From contig CAWHEB010000005.1 of the NCBI GenBank assembly GCA_963828285.1, forward strand, positions 62,001-126,000: DNA of 64,000 nt. The letters are read 5' to 3'. The stretch is from DAIOEK01 sp963828285. Its GTDB lineage: Bacteria > Chloroflexota > Anaerolineae > Anaerolineales > Anaerolineaceae. Below are positions 35,868-44,191 of this stretch, one piece after another. The translations under genes were made by a program, and so were the position numbers. The stretch's first letter is position 1. Each line of letters starts with the position of its first letter. The notes beneath the pieces are model-generated. The model worked only from the letters and a program-made list of their open reading frames with translations. It did not search any database and was not told the DNA's origin.

Positions 35868-37493
35868 TTAATTACAGGTGATTGAACCGCCACCAATTCC
35901 GGTGTTCGGGTTAATCAAATCGTACCAATAACCATTTTCAAGTTGAGTTTTGAGAAGGACTGTATGCGATGTGGATAAACTAAAGATATATTCAGGCTTT
36001 AAATTCAGGAGGTTGAAGTTGAAAGTACCCCCAGACAGGGAAGGTTTAGTGACTACAAAAACGCCATCCACGTATACCCGGATATAACTCATCCCAGTGG
36101 TTCCGGTAATTTTTTTTGCATAACCGATTGCTTTACAATTTGCCGATGTTTGAACACCGAAATTCCCGGTGTGTTTCAGTGAATAGGATGTGTTCGGTTT
36201 ATAGGTCGGAGTATGGGTAGGGGTTTTTGTGTTGGTTGGAGCAAGTGTCCTCGTGGCAGTTTTGGTTACTGTTGCAGTTTTTGTTGGCGTTTTTGTCTTT
36301 GTAGCTGTCAGCGTGGATGTCTCACTGGGAGTAAATGTTGCGCTCGGAGTGAATGAGGAAGTTGGTGTATTGGTTGGTGTTTTTGTAACAGTAGGAGTTT
36401 TGGATGCTGTAGGTGTTCTTGAACTGGTCTTAGTCTTGGTCGGGGTAATGGATGGAGTATTAGTTGTGGTTGGAGTGTCAGTAATTGTAGGCGTAGCAGT
36501 AGGCGCAGAACAGTTGACAGTTCCACCGGGTGTTCCTGTGAGAGTGTTGTTCAGAGCATACCAAAATCCATTTTCCAACTGTGCATACATTTTTACATTG
36601 TGATCGACCCCGGTGATAAAAGTAAATCCAGGTTTGAGGGTGAAGAGATCAAAGTTAATAGTTCCACCTGATAAAGTTTCTTTTATTGTGACGTAAGCAT
36701 TATCGACATAAACTCGAATCCAGACCTTACCAGATGTACCGGAAAGTTTCCTCGCATATCCCACTGCAAAACAATTGCTAGCCGATTGCGCACCGAAATT
36801 CCCGGTTTGTTTCAGGCTGTAGGTAATATTTGAAGGTGTGCTGGTTTTAGTAGGTGTCCGAGTTGATGTACTCGAGGAAGTAGGAGTGAAGGTTGATGTA
36901 AGAGTTGGAGAATCTGAAGGAATAATAGTCTCTGTGGCAGTTGGTTCAGGTGTAGCGGTATCGGTTGGTGTTGGTTCGGGTGTGTCAGTTTCGGTTGGTG
37001 TTGGTTCGGGTGTGTCAGTATCGGTTGGAGCGGCCTCTGTATAAGAAAAATCAAAATTAACAAACGTACCTGGAGTAGTCACCGCAACAATTTCAAAGTA
37101 ATAAGCACTACCACCTGATACAGGAAAGTTTAGAATTTGTCCAGCATTAATCAAACCACTATTATCATCGCAAGATTCTTCATTTAGCAAACCAAATACG
37201 CCAGTATATATCGCTATTGCGGTATCGTAGTCGCTACCTTCTGAATTTATCGATATTTCCCCAGAATTAGTTGGAAGAAATTGATACCAAAGCGATGCAG
37301 TTCCGGTATCACCTATACAACTCAATACCGGATCCTCAGGTTCTGTGGTGTTTTCGGATGGATCATAGGAGTCGGAATAAGTTGGATCGCTTAATATGAT
37401 GGACGCCGCGCCAAAGTCATCATTCACCGATGGAGCAAAATTAGAACTTTCTTCAGGTTTCGCATGGACCGAAAAGATATTTACTCCGACCAA
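35868..37493 (-). CDS. Secreted Thr/Pro-rich protein with a PPC-like domain and a duplicated beta module
   Basis: At least 541 residues. The first ~130 residues resemble a bacterial pre-peptidase-like (PPC) domain (NDDFGAASIILSDPTYS, YDTAIAIYTGVFG, CDDNSG). Two Thr/Pro-rich linkers follow, each leading to a ~105-residue module. The two modules are clear duplicates: SLKQTGNFGAQSASNCFAVG with LENGFWYALNN, and SLKHTGNFGVQTSANCKAIG with LENGYWYDLIN. The listed start is TTG 37493, but a full signal peptide (SSLLLVIFFLTGLVGVNIFS) continues upstream without a start codon. An ATG at 37569 would join it after a one-base shift, giving MRFIHK-SHKRQYAF. A frameshift is therefore likely near the start. 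The function is probably cell-surface binding; no catalytic motif is seen. Confidence 0.75.
   Translation of the reverse strand: MVGVNIFSVHAKPEESSNFAPSVNDDFGAASIILSDPTYSDSYDPSENTTEPEDPVLSCIGDTGTASLWYQFLPTNSGEISINSEGSDYDTAIAIYTGVFGLLNEESCDDNSGLINAGQILNFPVSGGSAYYFEIVAVTTPGTFVNFDFSYTEAAPTDTDTPEPTPTETDTPEPTPTDTATPEPTATETIIPSDSPTLTSTFTPTSSSTSTRTPTKTSTPSNITYSLKQTGNFGAQSASNCFAVGYARKLSGTSGKVWIRVYVDNAYVTIKETLSGGTINFDLFTLKPGFTFITGVDHNVKMYAQLENGFWYALNNTLTGTPGGTVNCSAPTATPTITDTPTTTNTPSITPTKTKTSSRTPTASKTPTVTKTPTNTPTSSFTPSATFTPSETSTLTATKTKTPTKTATVTKTATRTLAPTNTKTPTHTPTYKPNTSYSLKHTGNFGVQTSANCKAIGYAKKITGTTGMSYIRVYVDGVFVVTKPSLSGGTFNFNLLNLKPEYIFSLSTSHTVLLKTQLENGYWYDLINPNTGIGGGSITCN
36940..37030. repeat. 30-bp tandem repeat encoding a Thr/Pro linker
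   Basis: Two nearly identical 30-base units (36961-36990 and 36991-37020, starting TCGGTTGGTGTTGGTTCGGG) with degenerate partial copies on both sides. Read on the minus strand, they encode TDTPEPTPTE units. Confidence 0.75.
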
Positions 37494-37718
37494 TCCTGTT
37501 AAAAAGAATATGACGAGTAGTAATGATGAAAATGCGTATTGTCTCTTATGACTTATGTATGAACCTCATTCCGGGGTGTAATCAACTCGTGAAAGTATAT
37601 ATTTTGATCTTGGCTAATAGTAACTTTGATCAATCTTACAAGGAGTAAAGATGAGCTAAAACTTCCATAAACTTCTCGTTCCAATCTAATTCTGTTTCGT
37701 TGTATAATCATTCCCAAC

Positions 37719-38045
37719 ATGGAATTAAGAGATCTGACACGCCTGATGACCGAATTCGTTCATTCCAAAGGATGGGATCAAGAGAATTCGCCTAGGCCAC
37801 AGACACCACGTAACCTGGCGATATCGATGTCCCTCGAAGCTGCCGAAGTTCTGGAACACTTCCAATGGAATGAATCATGCAAAGAACAGGATAAACTCGC
37901 TTCGGAACTTGCTGATGTTCAACTTTATTTGTTGCAATTAGCGGATGTCTCAGGAATTGACCTAGAAAAAGCTGTGCATGATAAGCTGAAGATCAACCAA
38001 AACCGGATCTGGGATCAGTCAACTGACAAAGAGGGAAAACGATGA
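37719..38045 (+). CDS. MazG-like nucleotide pyrophosphohydrolase
   Basis: A 108-residue all-alpha NTP pyrophosphatase of the MazG/dCTPase superfamily, which hydrolyses (d)NTPs to monophosphates as house-cleaning. The Mg-binding motif is SLEAAEVLEHFQW (EExxE-like) with a second acidic pair ELADVQLYLLQLADVSG. It is short, single-domain and complete. The stop overlaps the start of the LOG gene by four bases, so the two are coupled. Confidence 0.88.
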   Translation: MELRDLTRLMTEFVHSKGWDQENSPRPQTPRNLAISMSLEAAEVLEHFQWNESCKEQDKLASELADVQLYLLQLADVSGIDLEKAVHDKLKINQNRIWDQSTDKEGKR

Positions 38046-38578
38046 TACTTTCCATATTTGGCGGAAGTGCACCACAAGATGGTAGTAAAGACTATCAACA
38101 GGCGTATGATCTCGGGAAGATCGCAGCCAATGCTGGATGGACTGTGGCAACCGGAGGTTATATCGGGGTCATGGAAGCCGCATCCCGCGGAGCATACGAT
38201 GCAGGTGGGCATGTTATTGGGGTCACATGTGAAGAAATAGAATTTTTTAGGCCAATTGGTAAAAATCCATGGGTTACTGAAGAACGAAAATTCGAAACGT
38301 TACGTGAAAGACTAGGACATTTGATCGAGTGCTGCGACGCGGCAATTGCTCTACCAGGCGGTGTAGGTACATTAGCGGAAATATCGATGATGTGGAATAT
38401 GCTGATCATCAAATCGATCCCTCCTAAAAAACTGATCCTGGTAGGATCCGGATGGGAAAAGGTCATTCGTAATTTTATTAAGTCCACAGATGGATTTATT
38501 CCAGAAGACGATCTTGCCTTATTGACATTTTCTTCAGGTATTGAGAACGCATGGTCGCAAATTGTAGAATTACATTAA
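38042..38578 (+). CDS. LOG/TIGR00725 family protein (lysine-decarboxylase-like fold)
   Basis: A 178-residue Rossmann-like protein with the family signatures GGYIGVMEAASRGAYDAGG and PGGVGTLAEI, which bind the nucleotide phosphate in cytokinin-activating LOG enzymes. LOG proteins hydrolyse nucleoside 5'-monophosphates at the N-glycosidic bond; the TIGR00725 branch is less characterised. It is coupled to a MazG-like pyrophosphatase, whose NMP product could be its substrate (inference). proS follows 37 bases later. Confidence 0.85.
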   Translation: MILSIFGGSAPQDGSKDYQQAYDLGKIAANAGWTVATGGYIGVMEAASRGAYDAGGHVIGVTCEEIEFFRPIGKNPWVTEERKFETLRERLGHLIECCDAAIALPGGVGTLAEISMMWNMLIIKSIPPKKLILVGSGWEKVIRNFIKSTDGFIPEDDLALLTFSSGIENAWSQIVELH

Positions 38579-38615
38579 CATAAATTAATACTAAAAGGAA
38601 GTAAAGGATTTAATC

Positions 38616-40049
38616 ATGGCAGAAGAAAAGCTACCCTCCCGCAGTGAAAATTATTCAGAATGGTACAACCAACTCATCCTCAGGGCTGAGTTGGCTGATT
38701 ACGCTCCTGTGCGGGGGTGCATGGTAGTACGTCCATATGGATGGTCTTTATGGGAAAACATGCAGCAAGCTCTGGATAAACGCTTCAAGGAAACCGGCCA
38801 TACCAATGCGGCTTTCCCGTTGTTCATTCCCATGTCATTTCTGGAGAAAGAAAAAGAACACGTTGAGGGATTTTCGCCCGAGCTTGCAATCGTGACAATT
38901 GGCGGCGGCGAAACTTTGGAAGAGCCCCTGGTAGTGAGGCCGACTTCAGAGACTGTCATTGGTTATATGTATTCAAAGTGGATCAAGAGCTATCGCGACC
39001 TGCCTGTATTGATCAATCAGTGGGCAAACGTTGTCCGTTGGGAATTGCGAACTAGACTATTCCTGCGAACTTTGGAGTTCTTCTGGCAGGAAGGACACAC
39101 TGCTCATGCAACAGAAGCAGAAGCCAAAGAAGAGACTTTACGAATGTTGGGAGTTTATACCGACTTTGCAGTCAACGAAGCTGCCGTACCGGTCATCCCG
39201 GGAATGAAGAGTGTTACCGAGAAATTTGCCGGAGCAGCACAAAGTTTCACCATCGAAGCCATGATGGGAGACACCAAAGCATTACAATCCGGAACAAGTC
39301 ATAATTTAGGACAAAACTTCGCCAAAGCGTTTGATATCCAATATTTGGATATGAATAACACACTTCAGCATTGCTGGACGACTTCATGGGGACTTTCCAC
39401 CCGGTTCATTGGCGCGATCATCATGACCCATGGAGATGATAAAGGGTTGGTGCTACCACCCCGTCTGGCGCCTATTCAAATCGTCATCATCCCGATCTAC
39501 AAGAATGATGAAGAGAAATCCAAAGTATTACCTGTGGTCGAATCCGTGCGAAAAATGTTATCGGATAAACGGGTTAAAGTGGATGACCGGACAGAGGTTA
39601 CACCCGGATTCAAGTTCAATGATTGGGAATTGCGAGGTGTTCCGATTCGAATCGAGATTGGACCTAAGGATGTTGAAAAAGGGTCAGTGGCAGTTGCCCG
39701 AAGAGATATTCCCGGGAAGGAAGCAAAGCAATTCGTTCCCCAGACCGGACTGGATGGCTTTATCAGCCAATTACTGATCGATATCCACAATAATATGCTC
39801 AACAAAGCCGCAACATTTCGCGATTCAAATATCCATGATCCCGCGAATTACACCGAATTAAAAAAGGTGGTTGAAGGCGGATGGGCATTATCCTATTGGT
39901 GCGGTGATGTGGAATGCGAATCCAAAGTGAAGGAAGACACCAAGGCAACGACAAGGTGTATCCCATTAGATCAGGAACCCAGTGATGGAAAATGCATCGT
40001 TTGCGGTAAACCTGCAACGCACAAGGTATATTTCGCAAAATCATATTAG
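38616..40049 (+). CDS. proS: Prolyl-tRNA synthetase (class III, archaeal/eukaryotic type)
   Basis: Charges tRNA-Pro. The 477-residue length fits the short ProS type without an editing insertion. Class II motifs are visible: motif 2 region NQWANVVRWELRTRLFLRTLEFFWQEGHTAHAT, with the preceding VVRPTSETVIGYMYSKWI, and motif 3 region GDDKGLVLPPRLAPIQIVIIPIY. A C-terminal anticodon-binding domain and a Zn-binding-like tail with CGDVECESK and CIVCGKPA are present. A GGAAG ribosome site precedes ATG 38616. A terminator follows. Confidence 0.95.
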   Translation: MAEEKLPSRSENYSEWYNQLILRAELADYAPVRGCMVVRPYGWSLWENMQQALDKRFKETGHTNAAFPLFIPMSFLEKEKEHVEGFSPELAIVTIGGGETLEEPLVVRPTSETVIGYMYSKWIKSYRDLPVLINQWANVVRWELRTRLFLRTLEFFWQEGHTAHATEAEAKEETLRMLGVYTDFAVNEAAVPVIPGMKSVTEKFAGAAQSFTIEAMMGDTKALQSGTSHNLGQNFAKAFDIQYLDMNNTLQHCWTTSWGLSTRFIGAIIMTHGDDKGLVLPPRLAPIQIVIIPIYKNDEEKSKVLPVVESVRKMLSDKRVKVDDRTEVTPGFKFNDWELRGVPIRIEIGPKDVEKGSVAVARRDIPGKEAKQFVPQTGLDGFISQLLIDIHNNMLNKAATFRDSNIHDPANYTELKKVVEGGWALSYWCGDVECESKVKEDTKATTRCIPLDQEPSDGKCIVCGKPATHKVYFAKSY

Positions 40050-40066
40050 TTTCGAACATTAATTCC

Positions 40067-40115
40067 AATAAGGTAGATCCTGGAATTCCCAGTTCAATCT
40101 ACCTTATTATGTTTT
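40067..40115 (+). terminator. Hairpin terminator after proS
   Basis: An 11-bp stem AATAAGGTAGA/TCTACCTTATT with an internal smaller palindrome in its loop (CTGGAATTCCCAG), followed by ATGTTTTAT. Confidence 0.7.
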
Positions 40116-40146
40116 ATATACGGTTATATGACATAATAAAGGGACC

Positions 40147-40965
40147 ATGCCTGCCGTCTCACTTGATAAGATCAAACTCCAATCCGCTAATCTGGTTGCG
40201 AATTTTAATAAACCAGACATTTTTGTATCCAATTTACGCGAATTATTAGATCAATACTCCGACCGGACGTTGCGTGGAGTACAGAAGATACAGACAAAGA
40301 AGTTTATTCCTTCGTATCAGGTTTCCCAAAGGGTGATGTGGCAAATATTACATGATTTGCAGGTGAGATTAGAACTGGCATCTTATCAGCAAGGGATTGA
40401 TCTAGCCAGTACACTATGGAATTCTCCGTCCATGGAAGAAAAGATCCTGGCAATCCAAATTCTGGGAGAAATACCGTATGAAGACCCGGAACAGTGGTTG
40501 GCCACTTTCCAAAATTGGGTATCAAAGGATATGGACATCTTTCTTTTATCCCAATTGGTCGATCATGGATTGAATTTTCTTCGAAGACACCACTTTGAAA
40601 TTTGGTTGTCATTGATCAATCAGTGGTTGTCTTCCAATGAACAAATTTATACAACTCAAGCCCTGCTGGCGCTAAACAATTTCATTTTGGAAGACGGTCA
40701 GAGGCATTTACCGGCAATCATCGCCATGTTATCAGGCTTATTGTTACGACTTCCTAAAGATATACATTCGGAAGCATTACAGCTGATTGCATCAATGATA
40801 AAGATCTCTCCCATTGAGATGAGATTCTTTTTGCGAGAAATCTTGATCGATCCGGCTGGCCGTAGCGGGGACAACCAGAAATTATTACGGAAGATGATCG
40901 ATCTATTTCCCGATGCTGACCGGTTGGAATTTAAGAGATCATTTTTCAGCGATATGAGAACCTAG
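40147..40965 (+). CDS. Alpha-helical repeat protein, possibly AlkD-type DNA alkylation repair family
   Basis: A 272-residue, apparently all-helical cytoplasmic protein. Successive amphipathic helices (SMEEKILAIQILGEIPYEDPE, FNFLRRHHFEIWLSLINQWL-like, TQALLALNNFILEDG) suggest HEAT-like repeats. The general layout recalls the AlkD DNA-glycosylase fold, but I cannot point to a clear catalytic Asp/Trp motif, so this is tentative. It could simply be a HEAT-type scaffold. It has its own short upstream region and lies convergent with a methyltransferase gene. Confidence 0.55.
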   Translation: MPAVSLDKIKLQSANLVANFNKPDIFVSNLRELLDQYSDRTLRGVQKIQTKKFIPSYQVSQRVMWQILHDLQVRLELASYQQGIDLASTLWNSPSMEEKILAIQILGEIPYEDPEQWLATFQNWVSKDMDIFLLSQLVDHGLNFLRRHHFEIWLSLINQWLSSNEQIYTTQALLALNNFILEDGQRHLPAIIAMLSGLLLRLPKDIHSEALQLIASMIKISPIEMRFFLREILIDPAGRSGDNQKLLRKMIDLFPDADRLEFKRSFFSDMRT

Positions 40966-40991
40966 ATAAAACCAACGCGATCGTATCAGGT

Positions 40992-41882
40992 TTAGGTGGA
41001 CCAACGCGCATAGATGGCATGGGAAATCAATCTTCCAGCCGAGGTATCTTTGGTCGCCAATTCGCCCACATCCAGACGCCCACCCAAATCCCGGGTAAGT
41101 TCTGTCAATGCACCATGTAATGTGAGAGCAGATGACTTTACGGCATATGCTGTCAGGACAAGGAACAAAGGTCGCTTGTTTAAGATAGCCATACATGACT
41201 TTAATAGATCAGGCAACAGGTCAAAGAATTCCCAAACCTCACCTTTTGGTCCACGGCCAAATTTTGGTGGATCAAGGATGATGCCATCATACCGGCTATT
41301 CCGGCGGCTTTCCCGCTGGACAAATTTCAATGCGTCATCGACGATCCAACGAATTGGTCTTTCCGTCAACCCGGACAATTCCTGGTTCTCGTGTGCCCAC
41401 GAAATTGCTTTTTTAGACGCATCCACATGGGTCACATCTGCTCCAGCGGAAGCAGCCGCAAGACTGGCCATTCCTGTGTATCCGAATAGATTCAAGACCT
41501 TTATTGGCCGTTTTTGTTCGGTGATCAAATTTGAAGTCCAATCCCAATGAACTGCCTGTTCGGGAAAGACTCCCAAATGGCGGGATGCACCAGGTTGGAT
41601 CCAGCATTTGATATTTTGATAGGAAATCGGCCAACGTGGAGGGAGCTTACGTTTGATATCCCAATGTCCACCGTTTTCTTCGCCGGTTGTAAAGAATACT
41701 GCATCTGCCTTATCCCATTGTTTGGCCGGTAGAGCTGGAGACCAGACCGCCTGAGCCTCAGGACGGCGGAATACCACGCTGCCAAATCGTTCCAGTTTTT
41801 CACCCTGCCCCGAATCGATTAATTCATAATCTTTCCAATCCTGAGCAGATAGGATGTTTATTTGAGGAAATTCCATTGCCAT
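40992..41882 (-). CDS. Class I SAM-dependent rRNA methyltransferase (RlmI/RlmK-like)
   Basis: 296 residues. The SAM-binding strand is VLNLFGYTGMASLAAASAGADVTHVDASKKA (about 125-155), and the catalytic motif is ILDPPKFGRGPKGEVWEF. This matches the 23S rRNA cytosine-5 methyltransferase group, though without an obvious N-terminal PUA domain. The start at ATG 41882 gives MAMEFPQINILSAQDWKDYELIDSG, typical of this group, whose members are often annotated as oxidoreductase or S-adenosylmethionine-dependent methyltransferase. It is divergent from the PatB gene. Confidence 0.85.
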   Translation of the reverse strand: MAMEFPQINILSAQDWKDYELIDSGQGEKLERFGSVVFRRPEAQAVWSPALPAKQWDKADAVFFTTGEENGGHWDIKRKLPPRWPISYQNIKCWIQPGASRHLGVFPEQAVHWDWTSNLITEQKRPIKVLNLFGYTGMASLAAASAGADVTHVDASKKAISWAHENQELSGLTERPIRWIVDDALKFVQRESRRNSRYDGIILDPPKFGRGPKGEVWEFFDLLPDLLKSCMAILNKRPLFLVLTAYAVKSSALTLHGALTELTRDLGGRLDVGELATKDTSAGRLISHAIYARWST

Positions 41883-41963
41883 ATTTGCAGTATATCAGAA
41901 ATAATAAACAAGCTGGAAGAGAAATTTTTTGTTTAGGTATAATAAAAACCATAGGTGGACTTT

Positions 41964-43133
41964 ATGACATCGACACGATACAACTTTGACAAGATCATAA
42001 ACAGGCAAGGGACAGACAGCGTAAAGTGGGGGATCTACCCGGAGGACGTTCTGCCTCTCTGGGTGGCAGATATGGATTTTGAATCCCCGCCTGAGGTGAT
42101 CGATGCACTTGTTGAAAGAAGTAGGCATGGCATTTATGGATATGCCATGCCACAGGCTACTCTGATCGATATCATACTGCAAAGAATGGATAGGTTGTAT
42201 GGTTGGAAAATTGAAAGAGATGCCATCGTTTTCATTCCGGGTGTTGTTACGGGATTGAATATGTTCTGTCACGCAGCCGCTGAATTCTCACGCTCGGTTT
42301 TGGTTCAAACACCTGTCTACCCACCAATATTGTGCGCCCCGGAGAATGCGAAACTTCAAAGAGTGGATTCTCCATTGATCAGAGATGCGCAGGGAATCCA
42401 CCGCATGGACTTCAATTCCCTTGAAGCTGAGTTCAAGAATGGAACTCGGAGCATGATCCTGTGCAATCCGCACAACCCGGTAGGCAGAGTGTTCACACAA
42501 GACGAGTTAAAACCACTTTCTGATCTATGTGTGAAATACGATGTATTGCTATGTTCTGATGAAATCCATGCAGAATTGATCTTTTCGGGCAACGTCCATA
42601 CACCCATCGCACAGTTCAATTCAGATCTGCAAAACCGGACCATCACTTTGATCGCGCCAAGTAAAACCTTCAATATCGCAGGTTTGGGCTGTGCGATTGC
42701 GATTATCCCTGATAAGAAATTGCGGGACCTCTTTTCAAAAAACGCTGAAGGATTGGTTCCACATGTCAATCTCGTGGGATACACAGGAGCTCTGGCAGCC
42801 TACAGCTTTGGGGACGAATGGCTAAAGGAAATGATTGTATACTTGGAACAAAATCGCGATCATCTCGTCTCAAGAATTATGGAGACTATTCCTCAGATAA
42901 AAATAACTCCTCCACAAGGAACTTATTTGGCCTGGTTGGATTGCACTGGTATCGGCAACGATGGTGATCCGGCTAAGTTTTTCCTGACGAATGCAAAAGT
43001 CGGTCTCAATGGCGGCAGTGATTTCGGTGTTGAAGGAAAAGGTTTCACCAGATTAAACTTTGGATGTCCACGGGAAACTTTGGATGATGCACTTTATCGA
43101 ATGGCGCTATCCGTAAGCAAAGGGAAAGTTTGA
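41964..43133 (+). CDS. PatB/MalY family pyridoxal-phosphate enzyme (cystathionine beta-lyase type)
   Basis: 389 residues from ATG 41964 behind AGGTGG (the in-frame GTG 41955 lies inside that ribosome site). It is a fold-type I aminotransferase with the family hallmarks WGIYPEDVLPLWVADMDFESPP, FIPGVVTGLN, LCNPHNPVGRVF, CSDEIHAELIF, and the PLP lysine in APSKTFNIAGLGCAI. PatB/MalY enzymes cleave C-S bonds of cystathionine or other cysteine conjugates, and some act as aminotransferases. The stop overlaps the TTG start of a YdcF-like gene. Confidence 0.9.
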   Translation: MTSTRYNFDKIINRQGTDSVKWGIYPEDVLPLWVADMDFESPPEVIDALVERSRHGIYGYAMPQATLIDIILQRMDRLYGWKIERDAIVFIPGVVTGLNMFCHAAAEFSRSVLVQTPVYPPILCAPENAKLQRVDSPLIRDAQGIHRMDFNSLEAEFKNGTRSMILCNPHNPVGRVFTQDELKPLSDLCVKYDVLLCSDEIHAELIFSGNVHTPIAQFNSDLQNRTITLIAPSKTFNIAGLGCAIAIIPDKKLRDLFSKNAEGLVPHVNLVGYTGALAAYSFGDEWLKEMIVYLEQNRDHLVSRIMETIPQIKITPPQGTYLAWLDCTGIGNDGDPAKFFLTNAKVGLNGGSDFGVEGKGFTRLNFGCPRETLDDALYRMALSVSKGKV

Positions 43134-43747
43134 AAAAACCAATCAGAGTCTCATTAATTATTCTTGTATGCGTTACTAGCTGCATTTGTGCTATAGCAGT
43201 TGGGGTTTTGGGTGCTGGATATTTTCTGGTAGTCCGAGATCCGATCTCATCCTCGGATGGTATTGTAGTTTTAAGCGGAGGAGGGGTAGAGCGGTTGGAA
43301 CATGCAGTGAACCTTGTTCTCAAAGGAACTGCCAAGAAAATAATTTTTACCGAAACCGGCGATGTAGATGCAGGGACTGGCGTGAAGGTCACAAGGGGAG
43401 AGGAAGACCGGGCTGCTCAATTAGGTGTGCGGAAAGTGGATATCATCGTTACAGAAGGTATCTCACGCACAACATTGGAGGAAGCACGGGCTGTCCTTGC
43501 TCTGGCAAAAGAAAGGGAGTGGAAAAAGTTGATCATCGTTACCGACTCTTTTCATTCCAGGCGGACAAAAATGATCTTTCTGGATGTTTTCAGTGGTTCA
43601 AGGATTCGTATTCGGGTAAATCCAGTGGATGAAGCGAATTATTGGTACAAACCCAGCCGTTGGTTTTTGGATAGCGAATTTCGAAAAGCTACGGTTTACG
43701 AATATATGTCCATGATTTTCTACATTCTCAGAATTGATGGGAAATAA
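43130..43747 (+). CDS. YdcF/ElyC-like DUF218 membrane-anchored protein
   Basis: 205 residues starting at TTG 43130, overlapping the upstream stop by three bases. An N-terminal membrane helix (about 5-30) precedes a DUF218 domain: GIVVLSGGGVERLEHAVNL, ITEGISRTTLEEARAVLALA and IIVTDSFHSRRTKMIF. Relatives (YdcF, SanA, ElyC) bind nucleotides or act in envelope metabolism; no reaction is established. It is probably co-transcribed with patB. Confidence 0.85.
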   Translation: MKKPIRVSLIILVCVTSCICAIAVGVLGAGYFLVVRDPISSSDGIVVLSGGGVERLEHAVNLVLKGTAKKIIFTETGDVDAGTGVKVTRGEEDRAAQLGVRKVDIIVTEGISRTTLEEARAVLALAKEREWKKLIIVTDSFHSRRTKMIFLDVFSGSRIRIRVNPVDEANYWYKPSRWFLDSEFRKATVYEYMSMIFYILRIDGK

Positions 43748-43778
43748 AAACAGGCTGACCTTTTAGTCAGCCTGTTAG
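43747..43778 (-). terminator. Rho-independent terminator of the cold-shock gene
   Basis: A perfect 11-bp stem AACAGGCTGAC/GTCAGCCTGTT with a 6-base loop. On the minus strand it is followed by TTTATTTC, so it ends the csp transcript. It can also stop the plus-strand YdcF transcript. Confidence 0.75.
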
Positions 43779-43792
43779 ATTGTGTAATTTAG

Positions 43793-44005
43793 TTATTCAA
43801 CCGGGATGACTTCAGCGGCTTGCAAGCCTTTGGGACCATCTTCAACTGAAAACTCTACACGCTGTTCTTCCTGTAAGCGTTTGTACCCTTCCATTTGAAC
43901 AGCAGAAAAATGAACGAAAACATCCTGTCCATCATCACGACCAATAAAACCATAACCCTTTGTGGCGTTGAACCACTTTACTGTACCAACAAAACGTTCT
44001 GACAT
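43793..44005 (-). CDS. Cold-shock protein (CspA family)
   Basis: 70 residues from ATG 44005 (MSERFVGTVKWFNATKGYGF), preceded by GGAGAAAGTAGC. A single-stranded-nucleic-acid-binding OB fold with RNP1 KGYGFIG and RNP2 VFVHFSA. Members act as RNA chaperones in cold or stationary phase. The long AT-rich leader (44006 to about 44110) could be a regulated 5' UTR, as in other csp genes. The in-frame ATG six codons upstream is less likely because it would overlap the ribosome site. Confidence 0.95.
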   Translation of the reverse strand: MSERFVGTVKWFNATKGYGFIGRDDGQDVFVHFSAVQMEGYKRLQEEQRVEFSVEDGPKGLQAAEVIPVE

Positions 44006-44191
44006 GCTACTTTCTCCATACAAATTTTAATAATATATTCTCTGTATCCTGGATTTTTCCCAAACATACTAAAAGAAAGGTTATCACCTACAAGATTTTG
44101 TGTCAAGACGTGTTAGTACAATGTGGATGAATGTCATATGATAAGGGTTGTTTCGATATTATGACTTTCATATCCAGCTTATAATGACCAT

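Noticed and set aside
36200..36620. Long Val-rich open frame on the plus strand opposite the Thr/Pro-rich gene.
   Set aside because: Low-complexity mirror of the repetitive minus-strand coding sequence. The minus frame has domains and a terminator; the plus frame has neither.
36934..37030. Short direct repeats that could suggest a CRISPR array.
   Set aside because: The units are contiguous with no spacers and encode a protein linker.
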